In this document: positions 6,938 through 14,901 of the stretch, in pieces
How the letters are laid out: each line of letters starts with the position of its first letter
Position numbering within the stretch: the first letter of the stretch is position 1
The notes under the pieces: generated by a model
The model's database searches: none
Told to the model about the DNA's origin: nothing
What the model saw: the letters and a program-made list of their open reading frames with translations, nothing else
From: an uncultured Bacilli bacterium
GTDB lineage: Bacteria; Bacillota_I; Bacilli_A; ML615J-28; CAG-698
Direction of reading: 5' to 3'
Length of the DNA: 20,945 bases
Assembly (NCBI GenBank): GCA_947627395.1
Contig: CANQVW010000012.1
Location: forward strand, 1 to 20,945
Program-made: the position numbers and the translations under genes

Positions 6938-7972
6938 CTATTTTTTATTTAATTCTTTCATACGTAATTGTCCACATGCAGCATCAATGTCATGCCCTTG
7001 TTCTTTTCGTAATGTTACATTGACATGATTTTGGTGCAAATAATCAAAGAAAGCTTTACTTCTTTCTTTTGAACTTCTTTTAAATAAGCCATTTGATTCA
7101 TTCATTGGAATTAAATTGACATAACAAAGGATTCCTTTGATGAGCATGGTTAGTTGATTTGCGCAAGTGATGCTATCATTAATTCCATCGAGTAAAATAT
7201 ATTCAAAAGTAACCCTTCTAGAAGTTTTTTCTTCATAAGAGCGAACGGCTTCGATTAATTCTTCTAATGGATAGCGATGATTCACTGGCATATATTGATT
7301 TCTTAATTCATTATTTGGAAAATGCAAGCTGATTGCTAAATTGACTTGTAAATCTAATTGACTAAATTCATTCATTTTAGGAACGATTCCACATGTGGAA
7401 AGAGTGATGTGCCTTGCACCAATTTCTAGTCCTTTTGCATCATTGATAATGCGAATAAAATCGATGACATGTTCATAATTATCAAAAGGTTCACCAATTC
7501 CCATAATGACGACATGACTGACACGTTTATTTTCCTTTTGTAATAGGCGATGAATCGTTAATACTTGTAGTACCATTTCATGAACTTCTAAATTTCGAAC
7601 TTTTTTATGCATGCCACTGGCACAAAACTTACAGCCCATGTTGCATCCAACTTGGGTGGAAACACAAACACTTTGTCCATATTCATAGTTCATGAGTACT
7701 GTTTCAATGCAATTTCCATCACTTAATCTAAATAAATATTTCCTAGTTCCATCTTGAGATATTTGTTCTTTTTCAATGGTTAATTGATCTAGTAAAAATT
7801 TTTCTTTTAATATTTTCACATTTTCTTTTCCCATGTTTGTCATATCATCAAAAGAAACAACCAACTTTTTATATAACCATTCAAAGATTTGTGTAGCTCG
7901 GTAAGGTTTTTGATTTATCAAAAGAAGTTCTTCTTCTAATTTCTTTTTCGTAAATCCATATAAACTACGCAT
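6938..7972 (-). CDS. rlmN: RlmN, 23S rRNA A2503 / tRNA A37 C2-methyltransferase
   Basis: RlmN is a radical-SAM enzyme that methylates C2 of adenosine 2503 in 23S rRNA and of A37 in some tRNAs. The 344-residue sequence holds the cluster motif CNMGCKFC (Cys110, Cys114, Cys117), the upstream Cys103 in the VCVSTQVGC stretch, and the C-terminal Cys333 in DAACGQLR. Cys103 and Cys333 correspond to the two catalytic cysteines known from E. coli RlmN. GIGEPFDNY is the conserved SAM-binding GEP region. The gene overlaps the 3' end of rsmB by 8 bp and has GAGG inside rsmB as ribosome binding site. The order rsmB-rlmN-rsgA fits a ribosome maturation cluster. Confidence 0.96.
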   Translation of the reverse strand: MRSLYGFTKKKLEEELLLINQKPYRATQIFEWLYKKLVVSFDDMTNMGKENVKILKEKFLLDQLTIEKEQISQDGTRKYLFRLSDGNCIETVLMNYEYGQSVCVSTQVGCNMGCKFCASGMHKKVRNLEVHEMVLQVLTIHRLLQKENKRVSHVVIMGIGEPFDNYEHVIDFIRIINDAKGLEIGARHITLSTCGIVPKMNEFSQLDLQVNLAISLHFPNNELRNQYMPVNHRYPLEELIEAVRSYEEKTSRRVTFEYILLDGINDSITCANQLTMLIKGILCYVNLIPMNESNGLFKRSSKERSKAFFDYLHQNHVNVTLRKEQGHDIDAACGQLRMKELNKK

Positions 7973-9236
7973 TTTCTTTCCTCTTTAGTTTGCATACATA
8001 AAAGCCGTCTGTATGATATTCAAATGGTAATAAAAGTCTTTCTTCTTGTTTTTCATATTCTGGATGATGACTTAAGAAGATGTTCATTTGTTCTTCATTT
8101 TCTAATCGATTAATGGTACATGTGGAATAGATTAAATTCCCACCTTTTTTAACCAAGGAAGCGATACTTTCTAATATTTGTTGTTGAAGTTGAATGATTT
8201 CTTGAATAGAATCATAGGTAATGTTATATTTTAAATCAACTTTATGCCCCATAACTCCTAATCCACTACAAGGTAAATCGGCAAGGATGGCATCAAATGA
8301 TTCATCTTTAATAACTTGTCCTAATTTTCTTGCATCAATTAACTCACTTTCCACATTCTTAACTTTCCATTGTTTAAAATTTTTTTGCATTAATTTTATT
8401 TTGTGAGGGTGAACATCACAAGCAAAAATGCGCCCTGTATTTTCCATTAATGCTGCTAAGTGCGCAGTTTTTCCTCCTGGTGCACTGCAAACATCTAAGA
8501 TTGTGGAATCTTTTTTTGGGGCAAGAACCTCACCAACCAATTGGCTGGCAATGTCTTGAATAATAATTTTTCCTTCATTAAATAAAGGATGATGAATTAA
8601 AGAATTGTGAACGATTAAACCATTTTGTACAAGCTCACTTTCTTCAAATTCAATTTCCTCTTGTCTTAAAACATTCATGACTTCTTCTTTTGTTGTAAGA
8701 AGAGTATTGACCCTAATAGCTGTGGGTTGAACTTGTTGATTATATTCAAATATTTTCGTTACTGTATTAAAATCATAATCTTTTAATAAATAAGAAACTA
8801 ACCATGTTGGATAACTATATTTGATGCTCAAATATTTGATATCTTCTAATCCATCAAAAGATCGAACATCTTCTCTTAAAAAGTTTCTTAAAACACCATT
8901 GATAAAAGATCCAATCGCACGATCCGTCATATTTGCTAAAGAAACAGATTCATTCACAACGGCATATTCAGGAATATCTAAATAAACAAGTTGGTAAATA
9001 CTCATTAATAAAAGACTATTCACCCAAGGTTTTTGTTTTTTTCTTAAGAAAGGTTCTAAGTAATAGGCTAATGTTATTTTATTTTCCACAGTTCCTAAAA
9101 CAAGTTTTGTGAATAAACTTTTTTCTTCTGGGGAAAATTCAAACTTTTCAATGGTTTCATTGATGACAATATTACAATATCCTTTTTGATATAATATTTT
9201 TTCAATTGCATTTAGAGCTATTTTTCTAATGTTCAT
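7965..9236 (-). CDS. rsmB: RsmB, 16S rRNA m5C967 methyltransferase
   Basis: RsmB makes 5-methylcytosine at position 967 of 16S rRNA (E. coli numbering). The 423-residue protein has the expected two parts: an N-terminal NusB-like RNA-binding domain (about 1-130, with the YLDIPEYAVVNESV signature near 86-99), and a C-terminal Rossmann methyltransferase domain. Motif I is DVCSAPGGKT at 248-257, the Pro-Cys motif LPCSGLG has Cys323, and the nucleophile is Cys373 in YSTCT. The ATG overlaps the end of the PHP gene by 11 bp, with a poor ribosome binding site, so it probably relies on translational coupling. Confidence 0.95.
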   Translation of the reverse strand: MNIRKIALNAIEKILYQKGYCNIVINETIEKFEFSPEEKSLFTKLVLGTVENKITLAYYLEPFLRKKQKPWVNSLLLMSIYQLVYLDIPEYAVVNESVSLANMTDRAIGSFINGVLRNFLREDVRSFDGLEDIKYLSIKYSYPTWLVSYLLKDYDFNTVTKIFEYNQQVQPTAIRVNTLLTTKEEVMNVLRQEEIEFEESELVQNGLIVHNSLIHHPLFNEGKIIIQDIASQLVGEVLAPKKDSTILDVCSAPGGKTAHLAALMENTGRIFACDVHPHKIKLMQKNFKQWKVKNVESELIDARKLGQVIKDESFDAILADLPCSGLGVMGHKVDLKYNITYDSIQEIIQLQQQILESIASLVKKGGNLIYSTCTINRLENEEQMNIFLSHHPEYEKQEERLLLPFEYHTDGFYVCKLKRKENA

Positions 9237-10035
9237 TTTCTAGTACCTGCAAAAATTTTTCTAAATCTTTTCCTTCAATATAACATTCACCAACATCTCC
9301 ATGTCCTAAATCCCCACAACGATGAAAATCAGAACCAGCTGTAACCAATAAATGATGCTCTTTCGCAAGAGATCTTAAGATAGTTTCTGGATTATTTTTT
9401 CTTGGATACACTGCTTCAATTCCATCAAATCCCATAGGAAGGAGTTCTTCAGCCGAACTATTCTTAAGGATACATGGATGAGCTAAAACAGCAAGTCCAC
9501 CTGCTTCATGAATCAAAGACACTCCAAAGGGGGTGGTCATTTTTGTTGAAGGGGTATAACATGGGCAGCCATGTCCTAACATTTTTTCAAAGATTTCTTT
9601 TTTTGTGTAAGGATATCCTTGTTTGATAATTTCATCGCCAATAGACCCTCTTGTAATGGAAGATCGCTCATCAATAAATTCACGATTTAAGTGAATATGA
9701 AAATGTTCTTCTAATAAATCTAATATATGATGAGCTCTTGCTTTTCTATTTACTCTTTGTTTATCTAAGATATCCATCATTTTACCCTCAGTTAAGGGTT
9801 CTTTAAAATATCCTAGCACGTGAACAGATTCATGGTGATATTCTGTAGATAATTCAACACCAAAAATCATATGTAAAGGAGTATTTAAGTGCCAACCAAT
9901 GGCAGAACCTTCAAAGTTATCATGGTCAGTAATCGCTAAAACATCTAATTTATGTTCAATAGCTCTTGCTACTAATTCTTCAACAGTTAGTGATCCATCA
10001 GAATAAATTGTATGTGAATGTAAGTCAGCTCTCAT
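9226..10035 (-). CDS. PHP-domain metal-dependent phosphoesterase (RNase AM/TrpH-like)
   Basis: This 269-residue protein is a stand-alone PHP domain. Metal-binding motifs in order: HSH at 6-8 with Asp13, TDHD at 36-39, GVELS with Glu61, the SVHVLGY histidine at 72, LAHP, and GSDFHR near the C-terminus. Such proteins cleave phosphate esters; the closest characterised relatives are E. coli RNase AM (YciV), a 5'-3' exonuclease that trims rRNA 5' ends, and nucleoside 3',5'-bisphosphate phosphatases. Which activity applies cannot be decided from sequence. The ATG at 10035 is preceded by AAAGGAG at 8 nt; the frame is open to 10080, but those 15 codons lack a ribosome binding site and overlap the upstream gene. 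Its setting directly before rsmB, rlmN and rsgA makes an rRNA-related role attractive. Confidence 0.85.
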   Translation of the reverse strand: MRADLHSHTIYSDGSLTVEELVARAIEHKLDVLAITDHDNFEGSAIGWHLNTPLHMIFGVELSTEYHHESVHVLGYFKEPLTEGKMMDILDKQRVNRKARAHHILDLLEEHFHIHLNREFIDERSSITRGSIGDEIIKQGYPYTKKEIFEKMLGHGCPCYTPSTKMTTPFGVSLIHEAGGLAVLAHPCILKNSSAEELLPMGFDGIEAVYPRKNNPETILRSLAKEHHLLVTAGSDFHRCGDLGHGDVGECYIEGKDLEKFLQVLENEH

Positions 10036-10048
10036 GTTTATTTCTCCT

Positions 10049-10900
10049 TTAAGCATATTTGGAAGTGGAATTTTCAGCACGAATCATAAGGATGGTGTAT
10101 TTTGCTTCGAATTTCTCTAGTTCTTGTATGAATTTTTGATATTTACTTGATTTTTGCATTGGATAATTTTTTAATGAAAATTTAATATGATTATATAGAT
10201 CTATCCATTCCTTAATCGATAAAGTCACCACTACTTCACTGGGTAGAAAAAACGAGAAAGGATATGCATGAATATACTTTTCATTTTTTGTCATTTCAAT
10301 GAGTGAAACGACATGATGAACTAAGTTTGTTAAAAAGTCACCACTATAGTAATAAACAGCATCTGCAGCTTGAGAATAGTTGGAATATTCTTTTCCTTCT
10401 TCTTCAATATTTTTAAATAATTTTTCTAACTCTTCTTCTGATTTATTCATAAAAATATGAACAGATGATATTTTCATTTCCGAAAAGTTGGTAAATAGTT
10501 CATTAATTTGACTTTCCATACCTCTCATATAGGCATAAGCACTTAAAGAGTTTTGTTCTAATTCATCTATTTCTGAAGAGGTTTTTTTATCTATATTTTG
10601 AATTTGTTCATTGAATTCTTCAATTTTAGTTTTTAATTCCTGAATACGTTGATTTAAGATGGACAATTGCTCATCACTTTGTGTAGGGCGAAGATTAATT
10701 TTAATTAAAAAGCGAGAAATAAGAAAATTGCGATAAAAGTTTGTCCAATTTTTTTGAATATATTGATGTTGATTTTTGATTTCTTCTTTAATTTCTTCTA
10801 AACTTTTGGGTAGAACTTCTTCAACATGAATTTCTTCTTCCATAGGTTCTTCTAAATGAATAACTTCTTCTTTTGTTTTCTTCTTTTTTGTCCAAAACAT
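10049..10900 (-). CDS. Unknown coiled-coil protein, first gene of the ribosome-maturation operon
   Basis: I do not recognise this 283-residue protein. It begins with a basic patch (KKKKTK at 5-10) followed by an acidic stretch to about 50, then a hydrophobic/aromatic segment around 55-70 (YRNFLISRFLIKINL). A heptad-like coiled coil runs from about 76 to 125. The rest is mixed helical and rich in Glu, Lys and Tyr. No signal peptide, clear membrane span or enzymatic motif is visible, so it is probably cytoplasmic, perhaps membrane-associated. GGGAG 7 nt before the ATG and the promoter at 10933-10961 make it the first gene of the operon; 13 bp separate it from the PHP gene. Confidence 0.8.
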   Translation of the reverse strand: MFWTKKKKTKEEVIHLEEPMEEEIHVEEVLPKSLEEIKEEIKNQHQYIQKNWTNFYRNFLISRFLIKINLRPTQSDEQLSILNQRIQELKTKIEEFNEQIQNIDKKTSSEIDELEQNSLSAYAYMRGMESQINELFTNFSEMKISSVHIFMNKSEEELEKLFKNIEEEGKEYSNYSQAADAVYYYSGDFLTNLVHHVVSLIEMTKNEKYIHAYPFSFFLPSEVVVTLSIKEWIDLYNHIKFSLKNYPMQKSSKYQKFIQELEKFEAKYTILMIRAENSTSKYA

Positions 10901-10932
10901 TTTTCTTCTCCCTGTGTGTACAATCTATATTA

Positions 10933-10961
10933 ATTATATCACAAAACGGCCATGAAAGCAA
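10933..10961 (-). promoter_or_regulatory. Extended -10 promoter of the 10900-to-thiN operon
   Basis: On the minus strand TTGCTT (10956-10961), a 17-nt spacer and TATAAT (10933-10938) with TGA as extended -10. The predicted start is near 10926, about 25 nt before the coiled-coil gene. The same -35 hexamer and extended -10 type are used for fakA. Confidence 0.82.
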
Positions 10962-10975
10962 ACCTATTTCAAATA

Positions 10976-11001
10976 CAAAAAAGACACTTCCTCATGGAGT
11001 G
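10976..11001 (-). terminator. Terminator downstream of dapF (distal)
   Basis: On the minus strand CACTCC, loop ATGA and GGAAGTG form a 6-bp stem with one bulged base, followed by TCTTTTTTG. It is the second of two hairpins between dapF and the next operon's promoter. Confidence 0.75.
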
Positions 11002-11030
11002 AAAATGTTAAATTGATTCAATAAATATAA

Positions 11031-11071
11031 AAATAAAATGCAAGAAGATACTATCTTCTTACACTTTATTT
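11031..11071 (-). terminator. Long near-perfect palindrome after dapF, probable terminator
   Basis: AAGAAGAT and ATCTTCTT form an 8-bp stem around a 3-nt loop, extended outward by TG/CA and AAATAAA/TTTATTT with single mismatched positions between the blocks. The total is 41 bp. On the minus strand the tail is GCATTTTATTTTTATATTT. With the hairpin at 10976 it gives gpmI-eno-dapF a tandem stop. Confidence 0.65.
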
Positions 11072-11125
11072 GTACGAATTTTTAGTTTGAAGTTTAGTTA
11101 CTAAAAAGGAACAAAACTTTAAATA

Positions 11126-11917
11126 TTATTGAATTTTTTCAGAAGGCCCTTCCATGATAATGTTGTTATTTTGATCTATGGATACAACAATGGTTTCATC
11201 TGTAAAGTGAATCATTACTCTATCATCGCATAATCCTAAACGATGGGCAACAGCAAATGTACTACATCCACCTGTTCCACAAGCAAGTGTCCAACCTACT
11301 CCTCTTTCATAGGTTTTTACTTGAATGTTCTTTCTATCCATTATTTTCGCAAAGTTCACATTAATTTTTGCTTTATAAAATGGATGGTTAGAAATCATCT
11401 CCCCATAATCATCTCCTTGATGAACATCATCAACAAAAATGACACAATGGTGGGTTCCTAAGAAAACCGAAGTTACATAAAATGTTTTGTTTTGAACAAC
11501 AAATGGTTGGTTGATTTGTTCATGGTCATCATCAATTGATAATATTTTGGGATCATACGTGGGGTGTTTTAAATTCACACGAACCAAAAAAGGATCTATA
11601 GATGTAATTTGGGTTTCCATGATTCCCCCAAGTGTTTTAATGCGAATCTTTTCTTTTTGAATTCCATGATGTAAATAACAATAGTGCATCATACATCTTA
11701 TGCCATTTCCACACATGGGAGCACGTGAACCATCTTGATTAAAGTAAAGCATTTCAAAGGAAGTCTTTTCTGAATTGGGTGGCAACACTCGAACAGCAAT
11801 GAATCCATCTGTATGGTATTTCTTGCAACATTCGATGGCTACCTTTTCATAATCCATTGGTTCATCATCTTTGATGACGAATGAATTATGACACCCATGG
11901 TATATTTCATCTTTCAT
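11126..11917 (-). CDS. dapF: Diaminopimelate epimerase-family protein (divergent DapF)
   Basis: DapF interconverts LL- and meso-diaminopimelate for lysine and peptidoglycan synthesis, using two cysteines. The 263-residue protein keeps both: Cys69 in PMCGNGIRC and Cys213 in LACGTGGCS. Asn11, Asn60 in FNQDGS, and Glu204-Arg205 in YERG also match substrate-binding positions of the family. Other signatures differ: the usual GNDFV is HNSFV, and GNPH is GTHH (154-157). It may therefore be a diverged DapF or a related amino-acid epimerase with another substrate. The gene is 17 bp after eno, and I see no ribosome binding site before its ATG, so its output may be low or depend on readthrough translation. 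No other lysine-pathway genes are in view. Confidence 0.82.
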   Translation of the reverse strand: MKDEIYHGCHNSFVIKDDEPMDYEKVAIECCKKYHTDGFIAVRVLPPNSEKTSFEMLYFNQDGSRAPMCGNGIRCMMHYCYLHHGIQKEKIRIKTLGGIMETQITSIDPFLVRVNLKHPTYDPKILSIDDDHEQINQPFVVQNKTFYVTSVFLGTHHCVIFVDDVHQGDDYGEMISNHPFYKAKINVNFAKIMDRKNIQVKTYERGVGWTLACGTGGCSTFAVAHRLGLCDDRVMIHFTDETIVVSIDQNNNIIMEGPSEKIQ

Positions 11918-11934
11918 ATTTTGTAGTTGATATC

Positions 11935-13239
11935 TTATTCTGTGAATTGCTTTTTCAAATTATAGAAAGAGCGAATTCCATTATAAACAGCTGTATCTCC
12001 TAGTTCATCTTCAATTCTTAATAATTGATTATATTTTGCAATACGATCTGTTCTACTAGCTGATCCTGTTTTAATTTGACCTGCATTTAATCCAACAGCG
12101 ATATCAGCAATTGTTGTATCTTCTGTTTCACCACTTCTATGAGAAACGATAGCTGTATATCCTGCTTTTTTAGCCATTTCAATAGCTTCAAAAGTTTCAG
12201 TTAATGTACCAATTTGGTTAACTTTAATTAAAATGGCATTTGCAACACCTTCTTGAATTCCTTTTGCAAGTCTTTGAGTGTTTGTAACAAATAGGTCATC
12301 ACCAACTAATTGAACTTTACCACCAAGTTTTTTAGTTAATAATTTCCATCCTTCCCAGTCATTTTCATCTAATCCATCTTCAATAGAAATGATTGGATAT
12401 TTACTACATAACTTTTCAAGATATGCAACCATTTTTTCAGCAGTTAATGATTTCTTTTCTGATTTTAAATCATATGTTTGTGTTTCAGGATTATAGAATT
12501 CAGAGGATGCAACATCTGTTGCTAACATAACATCTTTTCCTGGTTCGTATCCAGCTTGTCTAATTGCTTCACAAACTGTTTCAAATGCTTGTTCATTTGA
12601 TTTTAATTTAGGAGCATATCCACCTTCATCACCTACGGCAGTATTTAATCCAGCATTCTTTAAAATGGTTTTTAAATGATGGAATACTTCAGCACCCATT
12701 CTTAATGCTTCACGGAATGTAGGTGCACCTACTGGCATAATCATGATTTCTTGGAAGTCAATGCACCAATCAGCATGAGCACCACCATTTAAGATATTCA
12801 TCATTGGTGTTGGTAATTCTTTTGCATTGAATCCACCAAAATAATTGTATAGAGGTAATCCACATAAATCAGCAGCAGCTTTCGCAACAGCCATGGAAAC
12901 ACCTAAAATTGCATTTGCACCTAATTTTCCTTTATTTGGAGTTCCATCTAATTCAATCATAGCATGATCAATACCTACTTGGTCAAATACGTTCATTCCA
13001 ATGATTTCAGGGGCAATGACATCATTAACATTTTCAACTGCTTTTAAAACACCTTTACCTAAGTAACGTCCTTTATCACCATCACGTAGTTCAACAGCTT
13101 CATGTTCTCCTGTAGATGCTCCACTAGGAACGATAGCACGTCCGTATCCATCACTTTCTGTATAAACTTCAACTTCAACTGTAGGATTTCCTCTTGAATC
13201 CAATACCTCACGGGCATAAACTTCTTTAATGTATGGCAT
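11935..13239 (-). CDS. eno: Enolase
   Basis: Enolase dehydrates 2-phosphoglycerate to phosphoenolpyruvate in glycolysis. The 434-residue protein is full length and canonical: SGASTGEHEAVELRDGD in the N-terminal loop, GDEGGYAP with the catalytic glutamate, metal ligands in DVASSEF, SIEDGLDE and GDDLFVTN, the catalytic lysine in LIKVNQIGTLTE, and SHRSGETEDTTIAD near the C-terminus. AGGAGG lies 8 nt upstream of the ATG. The gap to gpmI is 14 bp, so product and substrate enzymes are co-expressed from the gpmI promoter. Confidence 0.98.
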   Translation of the reverse strand: MPYIKEVYAREVLDSRGNPTVEVEVYTESDGYGRAIVPSGASTGEHEAVELRDGDKGRYLGKGVLKAVENVNDVIAPEIIGMNVFDQVGIDHAMIELDGTPNKGKLGANAILGVSMAVAKAAADLCGLPLYNYFGGFNAKELPTPMMNILNGGAHADWCIDFQEIMIMPVGAPTFREALRMGAEVFHHLKTILKNAGLNTAVGDEGGYAPKLKSNEQAFETVCEAIRQAGYEPGKDVMLATDVASSEFYNPETQTYDLKSEKKSLTAEKMVAYLEKLCSKYPIISIEDGLDENDWEGWKLLTKKLGGKVQLVGDDLFVTNTQRLAKGIQEGVANAILIKVNQIGTLTETFEAIEMAKKAGYTAIVSHRSGETEDTTIADIAVGLNAGQIKTGSASRTDRIAKYNQLLRIEDELGDTAVYNGIRSFYNLKKQFTE

Positions 13240-13253
13240 TTTCTTTTCCTCCT

Positions 13254-14774
13254 TTATTCTTTTTCAATTAAACTTTTTCCAGTCATTTCTACTGGTTGTT
13301 CAATGCCTAATAGCTCTAACATAGTTGGAGTAATATCTCCAAGATTTCCACCATCGCGAAGGGTTAAACCTTTCTTGACAATGATGAATGGAACAGGGTT
13401 TGTGGAATGGGCAGAGAAAGGTTTTCCATCTTCATCTAACATTTTATCCGCATTTCCATGATCTGCTGTTACAACCAATGTTCCATGAACAGCTTCTACT
13501 GCTTTCACAATTTTTCCTAAACACTCATCGACTGTTTCAACTGCTTTGACAGTTGCATCAAATACTGTTGTATGTCCTACCATATCACAGTTTGCGAAAT
13601 TCAAAATAATGGTGTCATACTTTTCACTTCGAATTGCTTCTAATACTTTGTCACATACTTCATAAGCACTCATTTCTGGTTTTAAATCGTATGTTGGAAC
13701 TTTTGGTGAGTTCACTAGAATACGATCTGCTCCTGGAAATGTTCTTTCAACACCTCCATCAAAGAAATAAGTTACATGGGCATATTTTTCTGTTTCCGCA
13801 ATTCTTAGTTGTGTTAAGTGATGATCAGCTATGACTTCTCCATAAATATGATTTAATTCTTGTACATCAAATGCAAGTTTTCCTTTCACATTTGTACTAT
13901 ATAACATCATACTTACAAAGGTTAAATCTTTAAAATGTTTTGCATTTTTAATGGATGTTAAATCTGGATTTGTTAATGCAGTTGATATTTCAATAGCTCT
14001 ATCTGGACGGAAATTTGCGAAAATAACACTATCTCCATCTTCAATGGCACTATCATAATGAGCAATATATGGAACAACAAATTCATCTGTAACATTTTCA
14101 TCATAAGATTCATTAATACCCGCAAACAATTCTTTTAATGGTGCTTCATTGTACACTAATGCGTCATAAGCTAATTGAACTCGGTCATAGTTTTTGTCAC
14201 GATCCATGGCATAATATCTTCCACTGACTACACCAATTTTTGCATGACCAATTTGATCAATCTTATCTTGAATTTGTTTTAAATATAAAACACTAGATTT
14301 AGGTGGCACGTCTCTTCCATCTAAGAAGCAATGAACAACAACTTCTTTGACTCCGCGCTCAACACATTTTTCTAGTAAATATAGAATGTGTGAAATATGT
14401 GAATGAACTCCACCATCACTACAAAGTCCCATAATGTGAACTTTTGAATTTGTACGAATTGCTTTTTCAATGGCTTCATTAATTGCGGGTCTTTTATCTA
14501 ATTCTTGATTACGAACGGCAATATTTACTCTTGTTAGCGATTGATACACAACTCGTCCTGCTCCAATGTTCATATGGCCAACTTCGCTGTTTCCCATTTG
14601 ACCATCAGGAAGACCTACATCTTCTCCACTGGCTCCAAGTAAAGTGTGTGGATAATTTTCCATTAATGCATCCATTGTAGGTGTATTAGCTGCTTTAATG
14701 GCATTTCCATCAACTCTATCGGTAATTCCATAACCATCTAAAATGGCAAGCATAACTAATTTCTTTTTAGCCAT
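13254..14774 (-). CDS. gpmI: 2,3-bisphosphoglycerate-independent phosphoglycerate mutase
   Basis: GpmI converts 3-phosphoglycerate to 2-phosphoglycerate using two Mn ions and a phosphoserine. The corrected protein has 506 residues, typical for the family. Metal ligand Asp13 is in AILDGYG, the catalytic Ser63 is in MGNSEVGHMNIGAGR, and later motifs include DGRDVPPKS, FRPDRAIE, FANCDMVGHT and TADHGNADKM. The frame is open to 14843, but the start is the ATG at 14774: it has GGAGG 10 nt upstream, gives the standard MAKKKLVMLAILDGYG N-terminus, and the earlier start would lie inside the promoter. Confidence 0.97.
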   Translation of the reverse strand: MAKKKLVMLAILDGYGITDRVDGNAIKAANTPTMDALMENYPHTLLGASGEDVGLPDGQMGNSEVGHMNIGAGRVVYQSLTRVNIAVRNQELDKRPAINEAIEKAIRTNSKVHIMGLCSDGGVHSHISHILYLLEKCVERGVKEVVVHCFLDGRDVPPKSSVLYLKQIQDKIDQIGHAKIGVVSGRYYAMDRDKNYDRVQLAYDALVYNEAPLKELFAGINESYDENVTDEFVVPYIAHYDSAIEDGDSVIFANFRPDRAIEISTALTNPDLTSIKNAKHFKDLTFVSMMLYSTNVKGKLAFDVQELNHIYGEVIADHHLTQLRIAETEKYAHVTYFFDGGVERTFPGADRILVNSPKVPTYDLKPEMSAYEVCDKVLEAIRSEKYDTIILNFANCDMVGHTTVFDATVKAVETVDECLGKIVKAVEAVHGTLVVTADHGNADKMLDEDGKPFSAHSTNPVPFIIVKKGLTLRDGGNLGDITPTMLELLGIEQPVEMTGKSLIEKE

Positions 14775-14795
14775 GATTTGATAACCTCCATTATT

Positions 14796-14811
14796 TATAC
14801 ACTCTTGTATA
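14796..14811 (-). promoter_or_regulatory. Palindrome at the gpmI transcription start (possible operator)
   Basis: TATACA and TGTATA flank a 4-nt centre, directly after the -10 box and across the predicted start site. The position fits a repressor operator or a 5'-terminal mRNA hairpin. No regulator can be named from sequence. Confidence 0.35.
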
Positions 14812-14814
14812 TGT

Positions 14815-14843
14815 ATTATACTCCTTTTTTCCTTTTTTTTCAA
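14815..14843 (-). promoter_or_regulatory. gpmI-eno-dapF promoter
   Basis: On the minus strand TTGAAA (14838-14843), 17-nt spacer and TATAAT (14815-14820), the best match to the sigma-A consensus in the window. The spacer is almost pure purine (A and G only). It lies 41 bp upstream of the gpmI start. Confidence 0.87.
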
Positions 14844-14901
14844 TAACTACAATAAATCATTTTTTGATTGTTTTATGTAGAAATAAAAAATTAGAAAAAA
14901 G

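Noticed and set aside
14775..14843. N-terminal extension of GpmI
   Set aside because: It overlaps the promoter and transcription start; the family N-terminus begins at 14774.
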